Assembly: GCF_024448695.1 (NCBI RefSeq)
Contig: NZ_JAMOHY010000014.1
Coordinates: forward strand, 1-64,000
Direction of reading: 5' to 3'
Length of the DNA: 64,000 bases
Origin: Stutzerimonas stutzeri
Lineage (GTDB): Bacteria > Pseudomonadota > Gammaproteobacteria > Pseudomonadales > Pseudomonadaceae
Shown here: piece by piece, positions 56,287 through 64,000 of the stretch
Position numbering within the stretch: the first letter of the stretch is position 1
Layout of the letters: the number at the start of each line of letters is the position of its first letter
Translations under genes and position numbers: made by a program
Notes under the pieces: model-generated
The model's database searches: none
What the model was told of the DNA's origin: nothing
The model's input: only the letters and a program-made list of their open reading frames with translations

Positions 56287-56483
56287 AAGGCTTTCCTTGT
56301 TCCAGGCCGGTGCTCATCGAAAGCATTGCAAGTATTGGTAGTCACGAAAGATACGTCAAAGTCACTAAAGCGGACATTAGCAGATGCCTCCGGCCTGTGT
56401 AGCCGGTACTGATGGCATTTACATGTCGCGGCTGCTCGGGGAGCGATGCAGCCGCCTCGTTTCAGGGCTTGCGGGCCTTGTTG

Positions 56484-59213
56484 CTACACCTGCGAAAAGC
56501 GAGCGGCGAGCGGCGTACGGCGAATCACCAGCTTCTCGAGTTCGGCTACGCAAAACACCAGCAGGCCGGCGCCAAGCACTTTCAGCCACTCCAGCGGCGA
56601 CAGGCCGGTGGAGCCGAACAGCCCCTGCATCACCGGGGCGTAGGTAAAGGTCAGTTGCAGCACGATGCAGGTGGCGATGGCCATCAGCACATAACGATTG
56701 CCGGTCAGGCCGGCGCGGTTGGTCACCGGGGCGAAGATCGAGCGACTGTTGAGCAGGTAGAACATCTCGGCCATGACCACGGCATTGACTGCCAGGGTGC
56801 GCGCGGTGTCCAGATCGCCACTGCTGTTCATTTCCCAGAGAAACAGGCCCAGGGCGCCGGTCATCATCAACAGCGACACCATCAGCACGCGCCAGACGAA
56901 AAAGCCCGAGAGCAGTGCCTGCCCGGGCGGGCGCGGAAGGCGGGTCATGATGCCGCGCTCGGCGGGCTCGAAGGCCAGCGCCAGGCCGAGGGTGCTGGAG
57001 GTCACCATGTTGATCCACAGTACCTGCGCAGGGGTCAGCGGCAGGGTCAGCTCGAAGAGGATGGCGGCGATGATCACCAGTGCTTCGCCGCCGTTGGTGG
57101 GCAACATGAAGAGGATGAATTTCTTCAGATTGTCGTAGACCGCACGCCCCTCGCGCACGGCTGCAGCGATGGTGGCGAAATTGTCGTCGGCCAGTACCAT
57201 GTCGGACGCTTCCTTGGCCGCCTCGGTGCCTTTCAGGCCCATGGCGACGCCGACATCGGCACGCTTGAGTGCGGGGGCATCGTTCACGCCGTCACCGGTC
57301 ATCGCCACCACGTGCCCGGAGTCCTGCAGTGCCTGCACCAGACGCAGCTTGTGCTCGGGGCTGGCGCGGGCAAATACATCGACCTGCTGGACCGCCTGAC
57401 GCAGGCTGGCGTCATCCATCAGGGCCACCTCGGCGCCAGTGATGGCGGGCTTGCCGACACCGATGTCGAGGGCGGCACCAATGGCCCGTGCCGTCTCGGC
57501 ATGATCGCCGGTGATCATCTTCACGCGAATGCCGGCCAGGTGGCAGTCGTTCACGGCTGCAATGGCTTCCTCGCGTGGCGGATCGATGATGCCCACCAGG
57601 GCCAGCAGGCAGTAGCCGTCCTGCATGTCGTCCATGCCGAGAGGGCCGTGGACCGGTTGTGCGCGTTTGAAGCCCAAGGCCAGCAGGCGCAGCCCGCGGG
57701 CAGCAATATCAGTGGCCATGCGCCGCCAGTAATCGGGGTCCAGTGGCTGCTCGCCCTGGTTGCCAAGCTGGCTGGCGCACATGTCCATGACGCGTTCGGG
57801 CGCGCCCTTGACGAAAATCCAGGGCTCGCCGTCGCTGTCATGGTGATGGGTCGCCATGAAGCAGTGTTGGGACTCGAAGGGGATGGAATCCAGGCGTGGC
57901 CAGGCAGCCTCGGCGAGATGCTGGGTGAAACCGGTCTTGCCTCCGAGCACCAGCAGCGCGCCCTCGGTGGGATCGCCGTCGATGCGCCATTGCCCGGCTT
58001 CCTCGTGCAGGCGCGCATCGTTGCACAGCACGCCGCTGCGAATCGCCAGCGCCAGCGGGGGGTAATGCTCGGGGTCGATCAGGCGGCCATCGAGGCTGCA
58101 CTCACCCAGGGGGGCATAGCCGACGCCGCTCACCTCGAAGCGGTGTTCAGCGCAGACCACGCGCTGCACGGTCATCTCGTTGCGGGTCAGGGTGCCGGTC
58201 TTGTCCGAACAGATCACGGTGACCGAGCCCAGGGTTTCCACTGCCGGCAGACGGCGGATGATGGCGTTGCGCTGGGCCATGCGCTGTACGCCCAGGGCGA
58301 GGGTGACGGTCATGATCGCCGGTAGCCCTTCGGGGATCGCCGAGGCGGCCAGTGCCACGGCCATCATGAACATGTCCGCTGCCGGATGGCCACGCCACAG
58401 GGTGCCCAGCACGAAGGTGGCGACGCACATGGCAAGGATGATCAGGGCCAGGATGCGCCCGAAGCCGTCTACCTGGCGCAGCAGCGGCGTGGCGAGCTGG
58501 CGGATGCCGCTGAGCATCTGGTTGATCTTGCCGAGTTCGGTGGCAGCGCCGGTAGCGACGACGATGCCGGCGGCCTGGCCGAACACTACCAGCGTGCCGG
58601 AGTAGGCCATGCCGTAGCGGTCCCCCAGGGCTGCGTTGTCGGCGACCGCTGCGACATGCTTTTCAACCGGCAGGGATTCACCGGTCAGGGGGGCCTCGTC
58701 GACCCGCAGTTCCTTCACCGAAACCAGGCGCAGATCGGCTGGGACACGATCCCCCGAAGCCAGCAGCACGCGGTCGCCGGGCACCAGATCGATGGCGTCG
58801 ATCTGCCGCCGAGTACCTTCGCGGATCACCGTGGCATGGGTGGAGAGCATCGCGCGAATGGCATCGAGCGCGGCCTCGGCCTTGCCTTCCTGGATAAAGC
58901 CGATGATCGCGTTGATCACGACGGCGGCCAGCAGCACGCCGGTATCGACCCAGTGACCCAGCGCAGCGGTGACCACCGCGCTGCCGAGAATCACGTAAAG
59001 CAGGATGTTGTGGAACTGCGCCAGCAGGCGCATCAACGGGCCTCGCGTCTTCGCCGGCGCCAGACGGTTCGCACCATACAGCCCGAGCCGTGCGGCGGCC
59101 TCGGCCTCGCTCAGGCCTCTGGCAGCCGTCTGCAGCCGTTGCTCGACCTCGACCGCCTCCAGTGTGTGCCAGTCCGGTTGGGGCTGTACGCCGGCGTCTG
59201 TACGGTCGGTCAT
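56484..59213 (-). CDS. P2-type cation-transporting ATPase
   Basis: A 909-residue P-type ATPase. It has an N-terminal cation-ATPase domain, the phosphorylation loop DKTGTLT (Asp near 337), LTGES of the actuator, and MTGDGVNDAPALKRADVGVAMG of the hinge. M4 carries AIPEGLPA, typical of PacL/SERCA-type pumps. In M6 the usual Asp of the Ca2+ site is not present (NMVTSSTLGLALAFEP), so the ion is unclear; Na+, K+, Mg2+ or Ca2+ are options. About ten membrane helices are predicted. It is a single gene. Confidence 0.9.
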   Translation of the reverse strand: MTDRTDAGVQPQPDWHTLEAVEVEQRLQTAARGLSEAEAAARLGLYGANRLAPAKTRGPLMRLLAQFHNILLYVILGSAVVTAALGHWVDTGVLLAAVVINAIIGFIQEGKAEAALDAIRAMLSTHATVIREGTRRQIDAIDLVPGDRVLLASGDRVPADLRLVSVKELRVDEAPLTGESLPVEKHVAAVADNAALGDRYGMAYSGTLVVFGQAAGIVVATGAATELGKINQMLSGIRQLATPLLRQVDGFGRILALIILAMCVATFVLGTLWRGHPAADMFMMAVALAASAIPEGLPAIMTVTLALGVQRMAQRNAIIRRLPAVETLGSVTVICSDKTGTLTRNEMTVQRVVCAEHRFEVSGVGYAPLGECSLDGRLIDPEHYPPLALAIRSGVLCNDARLHEEAGQWRIDGDPTEGALLVLGGKTGFTQHLAEAAWPRLDSIPFESQHCFMATHHHDSDGEPWIFVKGAPERVMDMCASQLGNQGEQPLDPDYWRRMATDIAARGLRLLALGFKRAQPVHGPLGMDDMQDGYCLLALVGIIDPPREEAIAAVNDCHLAGIRVKMITGDHAETARAIGAALDIGVGKPAITGAEVALMDDASLRQAVQQVDVFARASPEHKLRLVQALQDSGHVVAMTGDGVNDAPALKRADVGVAMGLKGTEAAKEASDMVLADDNFATIAAAVREGRAVYDNLKKFILFMLPTNGGEALVIIAAILFELTLPLTPAQVLWINMVTSSTLGLALAFEPAERGIMTRLPRPPGQALLSGFFVWRVLMVSLLMMTGALGLFLWEMNSSGDLDTARTLAVNAVVMAEMFYLLNSRSIFAPVTNRAGLTGNRYVLMAIATCIVLQLTFTYAPVMQGLFGSTGLSPLEWLKVLGAGLLVFCVAELEKLVIRRTPLAARFSQV

Positions 59214-59429
59214 CGGGCACCTCTGGTTTCTGAGCGCAGCCGCTTCGACTGCCAGGCTTTATCAGCCTAGCCAAGTCACGCCCGGGAAGGTTGATATCAA
59301 ACAGGAAAGGCGTGGCTTGAAGATGGCAATTGCCTCTGGTTTTGTAACAAAAAACACCGCTGGCCTGGCGACTGGCAGGGGGAGAGGCCCTGTGAAAGAC
59401 TAGGCACCTCATTCAGCCGATAGTTGCCC

Positions 59430-60326
59430 ATGCCCGCACTTGATGACCCTGTGATCGACCGCTTCCTCGATGCCCTGTGGCTGGAAAAGGGCCTGTCGGA
59501 CAATACCCGTGCCGCTTATCGCAGCGACCTGGCGTTGTTCAACGGCTGGCTCGACGAGCGCGGTGTGCGGCTGGTGGAGGCAGGCCGCGAGGTGATTCTT
59601 GATCATCTTGCCTGGCGGCTGGCCAACGACTACAAGGCGCGCTCGACCGCACGCTTGCTGTCGGGGTTGCGCGGGTTTTATCGGTTTCTGTTGCGCGAGG
59701 GGGCGATTGCGGTCGATCCGACCCTGCGCGTTGAAATGCCGCGTCTTGGTCGTCCACTGCCCAAGGCTCTTTCCGAGGCGGATGTGGAAGCCCTGCTGGC
59801 CGCGCCGGATACCGGCGATCCGCTGGGCCTGCGTGATCGCGCCATGCTGGAAGTGCTTTATGCCAGCGGGTTGCGCGTGACTGAGCTGATCAGTCTGCGT
59901 CTTGAGCAGATCAACCCACGCCAGGGCGTGCTGCGCACCTTCGGCAAGGGCAACAAGGAGCGGCTGGTGCCGCTGGGTGATGAGGCCATGCACTGGCTGG
60001 AGCGCTACCTGCGCCAGGGGCGTGGACTGCTGCTGGGCGACAAGGTCAGCGATGTGGTGTTTCCCAGCCTGCGCGGCGACCAGATGACGCGCCAGACCTT
60101 CTGGCACCGGATCAAGCTGCACGCCAGGACGGCAGGGGTCGCCTCATCGATCTCGCCGCACACGCTGCGTCATGCCTTCGCCACACACTTGCTCAACCAC
60201 GGCGCGGACCTGCGCACCGTGCAGCTGCTGCTTGGTCATGCCGACCTGTCCACCACGCAGATCTACACCCATATCGCCCGTGCGCGACTGCAGGAACTGC
60301 ACGCGAAGCATCACCCGCGCGGGTGA
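59430..60326 (+). CDS. xerD: Site-specific tyrosine recombinase XerD
   Basis: A 298-residue tyrosine recombinase. The N-terminal SAM-like domain (FLDALWLEKGLSDNTRAAYR) precedes the catalytic domain with Arg149, Lys173, His244, Arg247, His270 and Tyr279, all in place (SGLRVTEL, SPHTLRHAFATHLL, LLGHADLSTTQIYTH). With XerC it resolves chromosome dimers at dif under FtsK control. The length equals that of housekeeping XerD. ATG 59430 is used. No attachment sites or phage genes flank it, so it is not a mobile-element integrase. Confidence 0.95.
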   Translation: MPALDDPVIDRFLDALWLEKGLSDNTRAAYRSDLALFNGWLDERGVRLVEAGREVILDHLAWRLANDYKARSTARLLSGLRGFYRFLLREGAIAVDPTLRVEMPRLGRPLPKALSEADVEALLAAPDTGDPLGLRDRAMLEVLYASGLRVTELISLRLEQINPRQGVLRTFGKGNKERLVPLGDEAMHWLERYLRQGRGLLLGDKVSDVVFPSLRGDQMTRQTFWHRIKLHARTAGVASSISPHTLRHAFATHLLNHGADLRTVQLLLGHADLSTTQIYTHIARARLQELHAKHHPRG

Positions 60327-60327
60327 T
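60310..60327. repeat. Perfect 18-bp palindrome at the xerD stop
   Basis: ATCACCCGCGCGGGTGAT is its own reverse complement and contains the TGA stop codon. It can form a hairpin at the xerD 3' end. No T-run follows. Confidence 0.7.
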
Positions 60328-60339
60328 ATGCAGGGTGCG

Positions 60340-60426
60340 GTGGGAGCGGATTTGGCCGCGATCTTTGTTCTTCTGCTCCATACATGAGGGCTGTCGCTAA
60401 GAGCTTCGCGGACAAGTCCGCTCCTA
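60340..60426. repeat. BIME: two REP elements in opposite orientation
   Basis: A forward REP (GTGGGAGCGGATTTGGCCGCGA) starts at 60340. A reversed one follows at 60401-60426; read on the minus strand it is GTAGGAGCGGACTTGTCCGC then GAAGCTC, the standard Pseudomonas REP. The core GCGGAC-AA-GTCCGC is a perfect hairpin. It fills the gap between convergent xerD and mksB and is the probable terminator for both. Confidence 0.88.
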
Positions 60427-60455
60427 CAAAAGCGCTTTGCATCGGTCCGATGCGT

Positions 60456-63287
60456 TCAGGCGGGCTCGCCGATGACCGCCGATTTCTGGCTTGTTGAGAC
60501 TGATGCTTCCCGGCGCTCGATGAATTTCCAGTCCGCCTCGTCGATATAGATGCCGGAGGGTCCGCTGCCGCCTTCCAGGTCGATGGCCACGTGCGCCGAG
60601 ACCTGAGGCTTCACCGAGGCGAGAATCGGCACGAAGCCCAGCTGCAGGCTGGTTTCGATCAGCGCCTGCTGGTTGCGCTCGTCGATGTCCGCCGCCTCGT
60701 CGAGGTAGTAGGGCAGGCGGATGCGCCCGGCCTGCTCGCGGTCCATCAGGTGCAGCAGCAGGTACATGTTGGTCAGCGCCTTGATGGTCATGGTGGTGCC
60801 GTTGGACGCCGCGCCGTCGATGTCGGTGTGGATCACCGGCTGACCGCCGACCTTGGTGATTTCGAACGCCAATTCGAACAGGTCCTTCAGGCCCAGTTGG
60901 TTGTTGTTCGCCGCCACCAGCCGCGCCAGGTACTCCTTGGCTTCCTCGTTCTTCGCATCCTGCTCGACCGATTGCGAGAGGTCGAACACCGACAGCGTTT
61001 CGCCTTCCTCGTACTGGCCGGCGCTGTGGATGATCTGGTCGATGTGCTTGAGCGCATCCTTGTTCGGCGCCAGCACGATGCGGAAGCTCGCCAGGTTGGA
61101 AACCTGGCGCTTGTTGATCTCGCGATTGAACAGCGCGAGCTGGTGTTCCAGGCTCTCGTAGTCGCTGCGGATATTGCGCAGCGTCCGGGCGATGTCGGTG
61201 ACCGCGGCGCGACGGGCCTTGGCCAGGGTCAGCGCCTCGTCCTGGCGATGGGCGTAGGCGTTGACCAAGAGCTGCAGGCGGCGCTCGGGATCTTCCTCGC
61301 TGTCGAACTTGGCCACGCCTTTCAGGCGCACCTGGGCATACAGCGCCTCGATCTGGCCATCGACGCGCTGCAGCGCCTGCCAGCTGTCCTGGTAGTCGTT
61401 GAGCAGCGGCAGCAGGTTGTCCAGCGAGTCGTCCACCGGGTCCATGAACGGCGTGCCGAACGGCAGGTTGGCCGGCAGCAGCTGGCGACGACGTAGGGCG
61501 TCTTCCAGCGTGCGCTCCTTGGCTTCCAGGTCGGCTAGCTGACGGCCGACCAGCTGCAGCTTGGCGGACAGGTGCTGCACGCGCTCGGCGAAGGCGTCAC
61601 TGGTGCGCTTGAGTTCTTCCTGGGCGGCTTCGGCCTGGGCCAGCTGTTCCAGCTTGGCCGGCTCCTCGGCGGCCAAAGTCTGGCTGCGGCGGAAGTCTTC
61701 CAGCGCTTTCTGCGCATCGAGTACGGCCTGATACAGCGCCTCGGCCTGGGCCTTGCTCGCGGCGCGGTCGACGGCCACCGCATGCTGGGTCTTGAGCTGC
61801 TTGAGTTCGCGTTCGAGGCGGTCCTTCTGGTCACGCAGGGCGGCACGGTCGGCCAGTGCCTGCAGGGCCGGCGGCTCGATCTGCGAAAGGTCGATGGACA
61901 AGCCGGGTACGGAGAAGGTGTCGCCCTTGAAGCGATCCAGCACCACCTCCACGGCCTTGACCCAGTCATCGCCTTCGGCAGTGATGCCTTTTTCGCCTAG
62001 CGGCAGGCTGAACAGCTGGCCATTGAACAGGCGCATCAGGCGGTCGACGTCGGCCTGGGAGAATTCCTCGCGCAGCCGCGAGTAGCTGTTGTTGTCGGCG
62101 TGATCGAGCTGCTGCTTGACCGACTTCAGACGCTTCTCCAGATCGCGCAGGCGCTCATCCAGATCCTCGCTGGAGAACTGCCGCGACTGCGCCAGCGCAC
62201 CGGCCAGCTCGTCGTGGGCGTCCTTGGCGGCGAGCAGCTGCTGCTCCAGCACGCGGGCGTCCTCGACCAGGGCAAAGCGGTTCTTCAACACCGCCAGCTC
62301 GCCGAGCCAGCGCTGGGCTTCGCTGATCTCGCGTTCCAGGCGCATCAGCTCGGACGTGCTGCCGCGCTGCTCGTGCTGCAGGCCATCCTGCTCGCGGCGG
62401 TAGTGCTCGGCCTGGATCACCAGCTCTTCCTTGCGCGCATCGGCGTAGTCGTGCCAGGTGCCCAGCAGGTTGTCGAGCAGCGGCGAGAGGCGATGCAGCT
62501 TGCCGCGCAGCAGCTCGCGCTGGGCTACGCCAGCGGCCAGGGCCTCGACCAGCGGGCCGGCGGCCACCAGCGCCTGGTAGTCCTGCTCCATGCGGCGCAC
62601 GTCGCGGAAAGCTTCCTCGGTAGCGGCGATGTAGTCGACGCTGCCCGAGCGCAGGCTGTGTTCGAAGGCGTCGAGGAACAGCTGCTTCAATTTGGCAGCC
62701 GTGATCTCCCTCATATGCAGCAGGTTGATAAACAGCGCGCGGAAGGTCTTCAGGCTCTGCTCGCTGGTCGAGCGCAGCGGGATCAGCGTCATGTCCAGCG
62801 GAATCGAGGTATGCCCGCCGACCAGCAGCCGGCGCAGCTCATCCGGCTTGGCCTCGTAGGCCTTGATGCCGGCACGTTCGAGGTTGGCGAACAGCTCGCG
62901 CTGGCGCAGGCAGGTGCCGTTCTGCTGGTAATGATCCAGATCCAGCGCACCCTGGTAGACGAAGAACTGGTGACCGAAACCGCCGCCGGGGCCGCGCCCG
63001 GCCACACCGATCACATGCGGGCCGTGGGGCAGCATCACCTCGACGAGGATGTAGCTGGTGTCGCTGGCGAAATAGAACTTGCGCGACTGCTCCAGGCTGT
63101 ACTTGCCGAAGCTCATGTCCGACATGCGCGCCAGGATCGGGAACTGCAGCGCGTTGATCGAGGCCGACTTGCCGAGGTTGTTGGCGCCATAGACCGACAG
63201 CGGGTTCTCCAGCGGGAAGATGCCGAGGCTGTAGCCGGCGGTGTTCAGCAGGGCGAAGCGGCGGATGCCGTAGCGTTCCTGGCTCAT
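60456..63287 (-). CDS. mksB: MksB, SMC-like ATPase of the MksBEF condensin
   Basis: A 943-residue SMC-like ATPase. Walker A is GANNLGKS (34-41), and Walker B is YYLDEAADID (860-869), with a signature-like SNGTTMTIK before it. Long heptad-rich coiled coils with a central part of about 60 residues (hinge) lie between. This architecture, shorter than MukB (about 1,486), is that of MksB in Pseudomonas, which condenses and helps segregate the chromosome with kleisin MksF and MksE. Its ATG overlaps the mksE stop by ATGA. The gene order mksF-mksE-mksB is standard. No MksG/JetD gene follows. Confidence 0.9.
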   Translation of the reverse strand: MSQERYGIRRFALLNTAGYSLGIFPLENPLSVYGANNLGKSASINALQFPILARMSDMSFGKYSLEQSRKFYFASDTSYILVEVMLPHGPHVIGVAGRGPGGGFGHQFFVYQGALDLDHYQQNGTCLRQRELFANLERAGIKAYEAKPDELRRLLVGGHTSIPLDMTLIPLRSTSEQSLKTFRALFINLLHMREITAAKLKQLFLDAFEHSLRSGSVDYIAATEEAFRDVRRMEQDYQALVAAGPLVEALAAGVAQRELLRGKLHRLSPLLDNLLGTWHDYADARKEELVIQAEHYRREQDGLQHEQRGSTSELMRLEREISEAQRWLGELAVLKNRFALVEDARVLEQQLLAAKDAHDELAGALAQSRQFSSEDLDERLRDLEKRLKSVKQQLDHADNNSYSRLREEFSQADVDRLMRLFNGQLFSLPLGEKGITAEGDDWVKAVEVVLDRFKGDTFSVPGLSIDLSQIEPPALQALADRAALRDQKDRLERELKQLKTQHAVAVDRAASKAQAEALYQAVLDAQKALEDFRRSQTLAAEEPAKLEQLAQAEAAQEELKRTSDAFAERVQHLSAKLQLVGRQLADLEAKERTLEDALRRRQLLPANLPFGTPFMDPVDDSLDNLLPLLNDYQDSWQALQRVDGQIEALYAQVRLKGVAKFDSEEDPERRLQLLVNAYAHRQDEALTLAKARRAAVTDIARTLRNIRSDYESLEHQLALFNREINKRQVSNLASFRIVLAPNKDALKHIDQIIHSAGQYEEGETLSVFDLSQSVEQDAKNEEAKEYLARLVAANNNQLGLKDLFELAFEITKVGGQPVIHTDIDGAASNGTTMTIKALTNMYLLLHLMDREQAGRIRLPYYLDEAADIDERNQQALIETSLQLGFVPILASVKPQVSAHVAIDLEGGSGPSGIYIDEADWKFIERREASVSTSQKSAVIGEPA

Positions 63288-63985
63288 GCTTCAAGCTCCT
63301 TTTCAGCGGCGATGGCGCGAGCCAGGGCGTCTTCTTCGGATTCTTCGGTGGGGTCTTCGGTGGGTTCGTCGATGAGGATGATTTCGTCCTCGTCTTCTTC
63401 CTCGGCAATCAGCTGCGGCGTCGGCAGCGGCAGGTCGCTGCTGTGCAGGCTGGCGGCCAGATCCCGGTCCTGCTGCACCGACAGGCAGACATCGAGGAAG
63501 CGATGCATCGGCGGCAGGAAGCGGTAGACGCCGTTGCTGTCCTCGGCGAAGCCCAGCTGCGTCAGGCGGCGGATGACTTTCTCTTCCAGTTCTTCCTGGG
63601 TGGTGACTTCGGCCTGCAGGAACAGGTCGCGGTACTTGTCCAGCAACGCCGGCAGTTCATCGCGACCGAGGCTGCCACCGTCGAGCACGGCCAGCGGGTC
63701 GCGGCCCTGGTCCGCCAGGTGCTCGACGAGGATGAAGGTGAACAGCGCCAGGCGCTGGGCGGTCTTGTTCACCTGCGCGCCCATCTGCTCGGGGACGAAG
63801 TAGTAGAAGCCGCGCGGATCGCAGACCAGCTCGAAGCCGAGCGCCTTGAACAGTGCGCGGTACTGGTCCTGCATGTTCGACAGCTGCGCGTAGGGCTCCG
63901 GCTCGCTGCGCGACAGGTGATAGCCCTTGAACAGCTCGCGGAAGATCGGCGCCAGCTGGGTCATTTCCTTGAGGTCTATGTTCAT
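63284..63985 (-). CDS. mksE: MksE, accessory subunit of the MksBEF condensin
   Basis: A 233-residue protein resembling MukE/MksE: two winged-helix-like domains (LAPIFRELFKGYHLSRSEPEPYAQLS; LTQLGFAEDSNGVYRFLPPMHRFLDVCL) and a very acidic, disordered C-terminus (EEEDEDEIILIDEPTEDPTEE). MksE binds the kleisin MksF and shapes DNA interaction. The start ATG 63985 overlaps the stop of the upstream gene (ATGA). It is directly coupled to mksB. Confidence 0.87.
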   Translation of the reverse strand: MNIDLKEMTQLAPIFRELFKGYHLSRSEPEPYAQLSNMQDQYRALFKALGFELVCDPRGFYYFVPEQMGAQVNKTAQRLALFTFILVEHLADQGRDPLAVLDGGSLGRDELPALLDKYRDLFLQAEVTTQEELEEKVIRRLTQLGFAEDSNGVYRFLPPMHRFLDVCLSVQQDRDLAASLHSSDLPLPTPQLIAEEEDEDEIILIDEPTEDPTEESEEDALARAIAAEKELEA

Positions 63986-64000
63986 AGATATGGCTCTGTC
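63982..64000 (-). CDS. Partial: last codons of upstream gene, presumably mksF
   Basis: On the minus strand one frame reads ...TEPYL followed by a TGA that overlaps the mksE ATG as ATGA. Only five codons are inside the window, so sequence alone cannot identify it; mksF is expected from the conserved order. Position and coupling are consistent with the kleisin MksF. Confidence 0.45.

Noticed and set aside
56412-58325. A 637-codon forward frame opposite the P-type ATPase
   Set aside because: His/Gln/Gly-rich shadow of a GC-rich gene; the ATPase has all catalytic motifs.
59430-60326. Phage or island integrase
   Set aside because: Length and sequence are those of housekeeping XerD; no attachment repeats, tRNA or phage genes nearby.
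62100-63527. A 475-codon forward frame opposite mksB
   Set aside because: Leu/Gln-rich translation typical of the antisense of coiled-coil genes, and it ends in a Ser run opposite the acidic tail of mksE.
60456-63985. Wadjet plasmid-defence system
   Set aside because: Only MksB and MksE are visible, and no JetD/MksG nuclease lies downstream; the condensin reading is simpler.

Overview
The window is a chromosomal segment of a Pseudomonas-type gammaproteobacterium. The evidence is the set of Pseudomonas marker genes (an MvaT-family H-NS-like silencer, the GGDQF/EAL phosphodiesterase BifA, a PIN-PhoH protein, the Aap amino-acid transporter, the imelysin/di-heme operon, MksBE), moderately high GC, and two families of REP-like palindromes typical of the genus. 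Almost all of it is core genome. I see no prophage, insertion sequence, CRISPR array, rRNA or tRNA. Gene order is a mosaic relative to what I recall of P. aeruginosa, so another species of the genus is likely.

Layout. 0-7.1 kb: a cardiolipin-synthase-like phospholipase D, a DJ-1/PfpI protein, a VF530 protein, class I fumarase and pyruvate kinase (reverse strand), then a small lipoprotein, a DUF4124 protein and a PilZ c-di-GMP receptor. 7.1-13.8 kb: a tightly coupled six-gene reverse operon, RDD - SpoIIM - DUF4129 - DUF4350 - MoxR ATPase - DUF58. 14-20.6 kb: sbcB, mvaT, purU, a HerA-like ATPase, a small unknown protein and an orphan AlgA-type GDP-mannose enzyme. 20.9-28.5 kb: yaaA, PIN-PhoH, moaCDE, a tiny membrane protein, the DEAD-box helicase rhlB, a cNMP-domain diguanylate cyclase and a carboxylesterase. 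28.8-33 kb: aapJQMP. 33-41 kb: purL, a NIF3-like protein, an L,D-transpeptidase, a CoA-pyrophosphatase-type Nudix protein, a gamma-carbonic anhydrase, a DUF1289 protein and purT. 41-47 kb: a CorC-type transporter, a CcsA-like membrane protein, ffh and the rpsP-rimM-trmD-rplS operon. 47-52.7 kb: a probable Fur-regulated operon (icmP imelysin, di-heme oxidoreductase, second imelysin, DUF1513 propeller). 52.7-64 kb: LemA, a GIDE-domain protein with an EF-hand, bifA, a P2-type cation ATPase, xerD, then mksB and mksE, with the last codons of what should be mksF at the edge.

Functional links. PurU releases formate, PurT uses formate to make FGAR, and PurL uses FGAR, so three successive purine steps are scattered over 25 kb. 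Three proteins (PilZ, cNMP-GGEEF, BifA) belong to c-di-GMP signalling. XerD and MksBE both act in chromosome maintenance and lie tail to tail. The less understood parts are the six-gene MoxR operon, the imelysin operon whose second imelysin lacks the metal-motif histidine, the LemA/GIDE/EF-hand pair, and the Mks condensin without an adjacent MksG/JetD nuclease. I found no clear case of a wholly new system; these are the best candidates.
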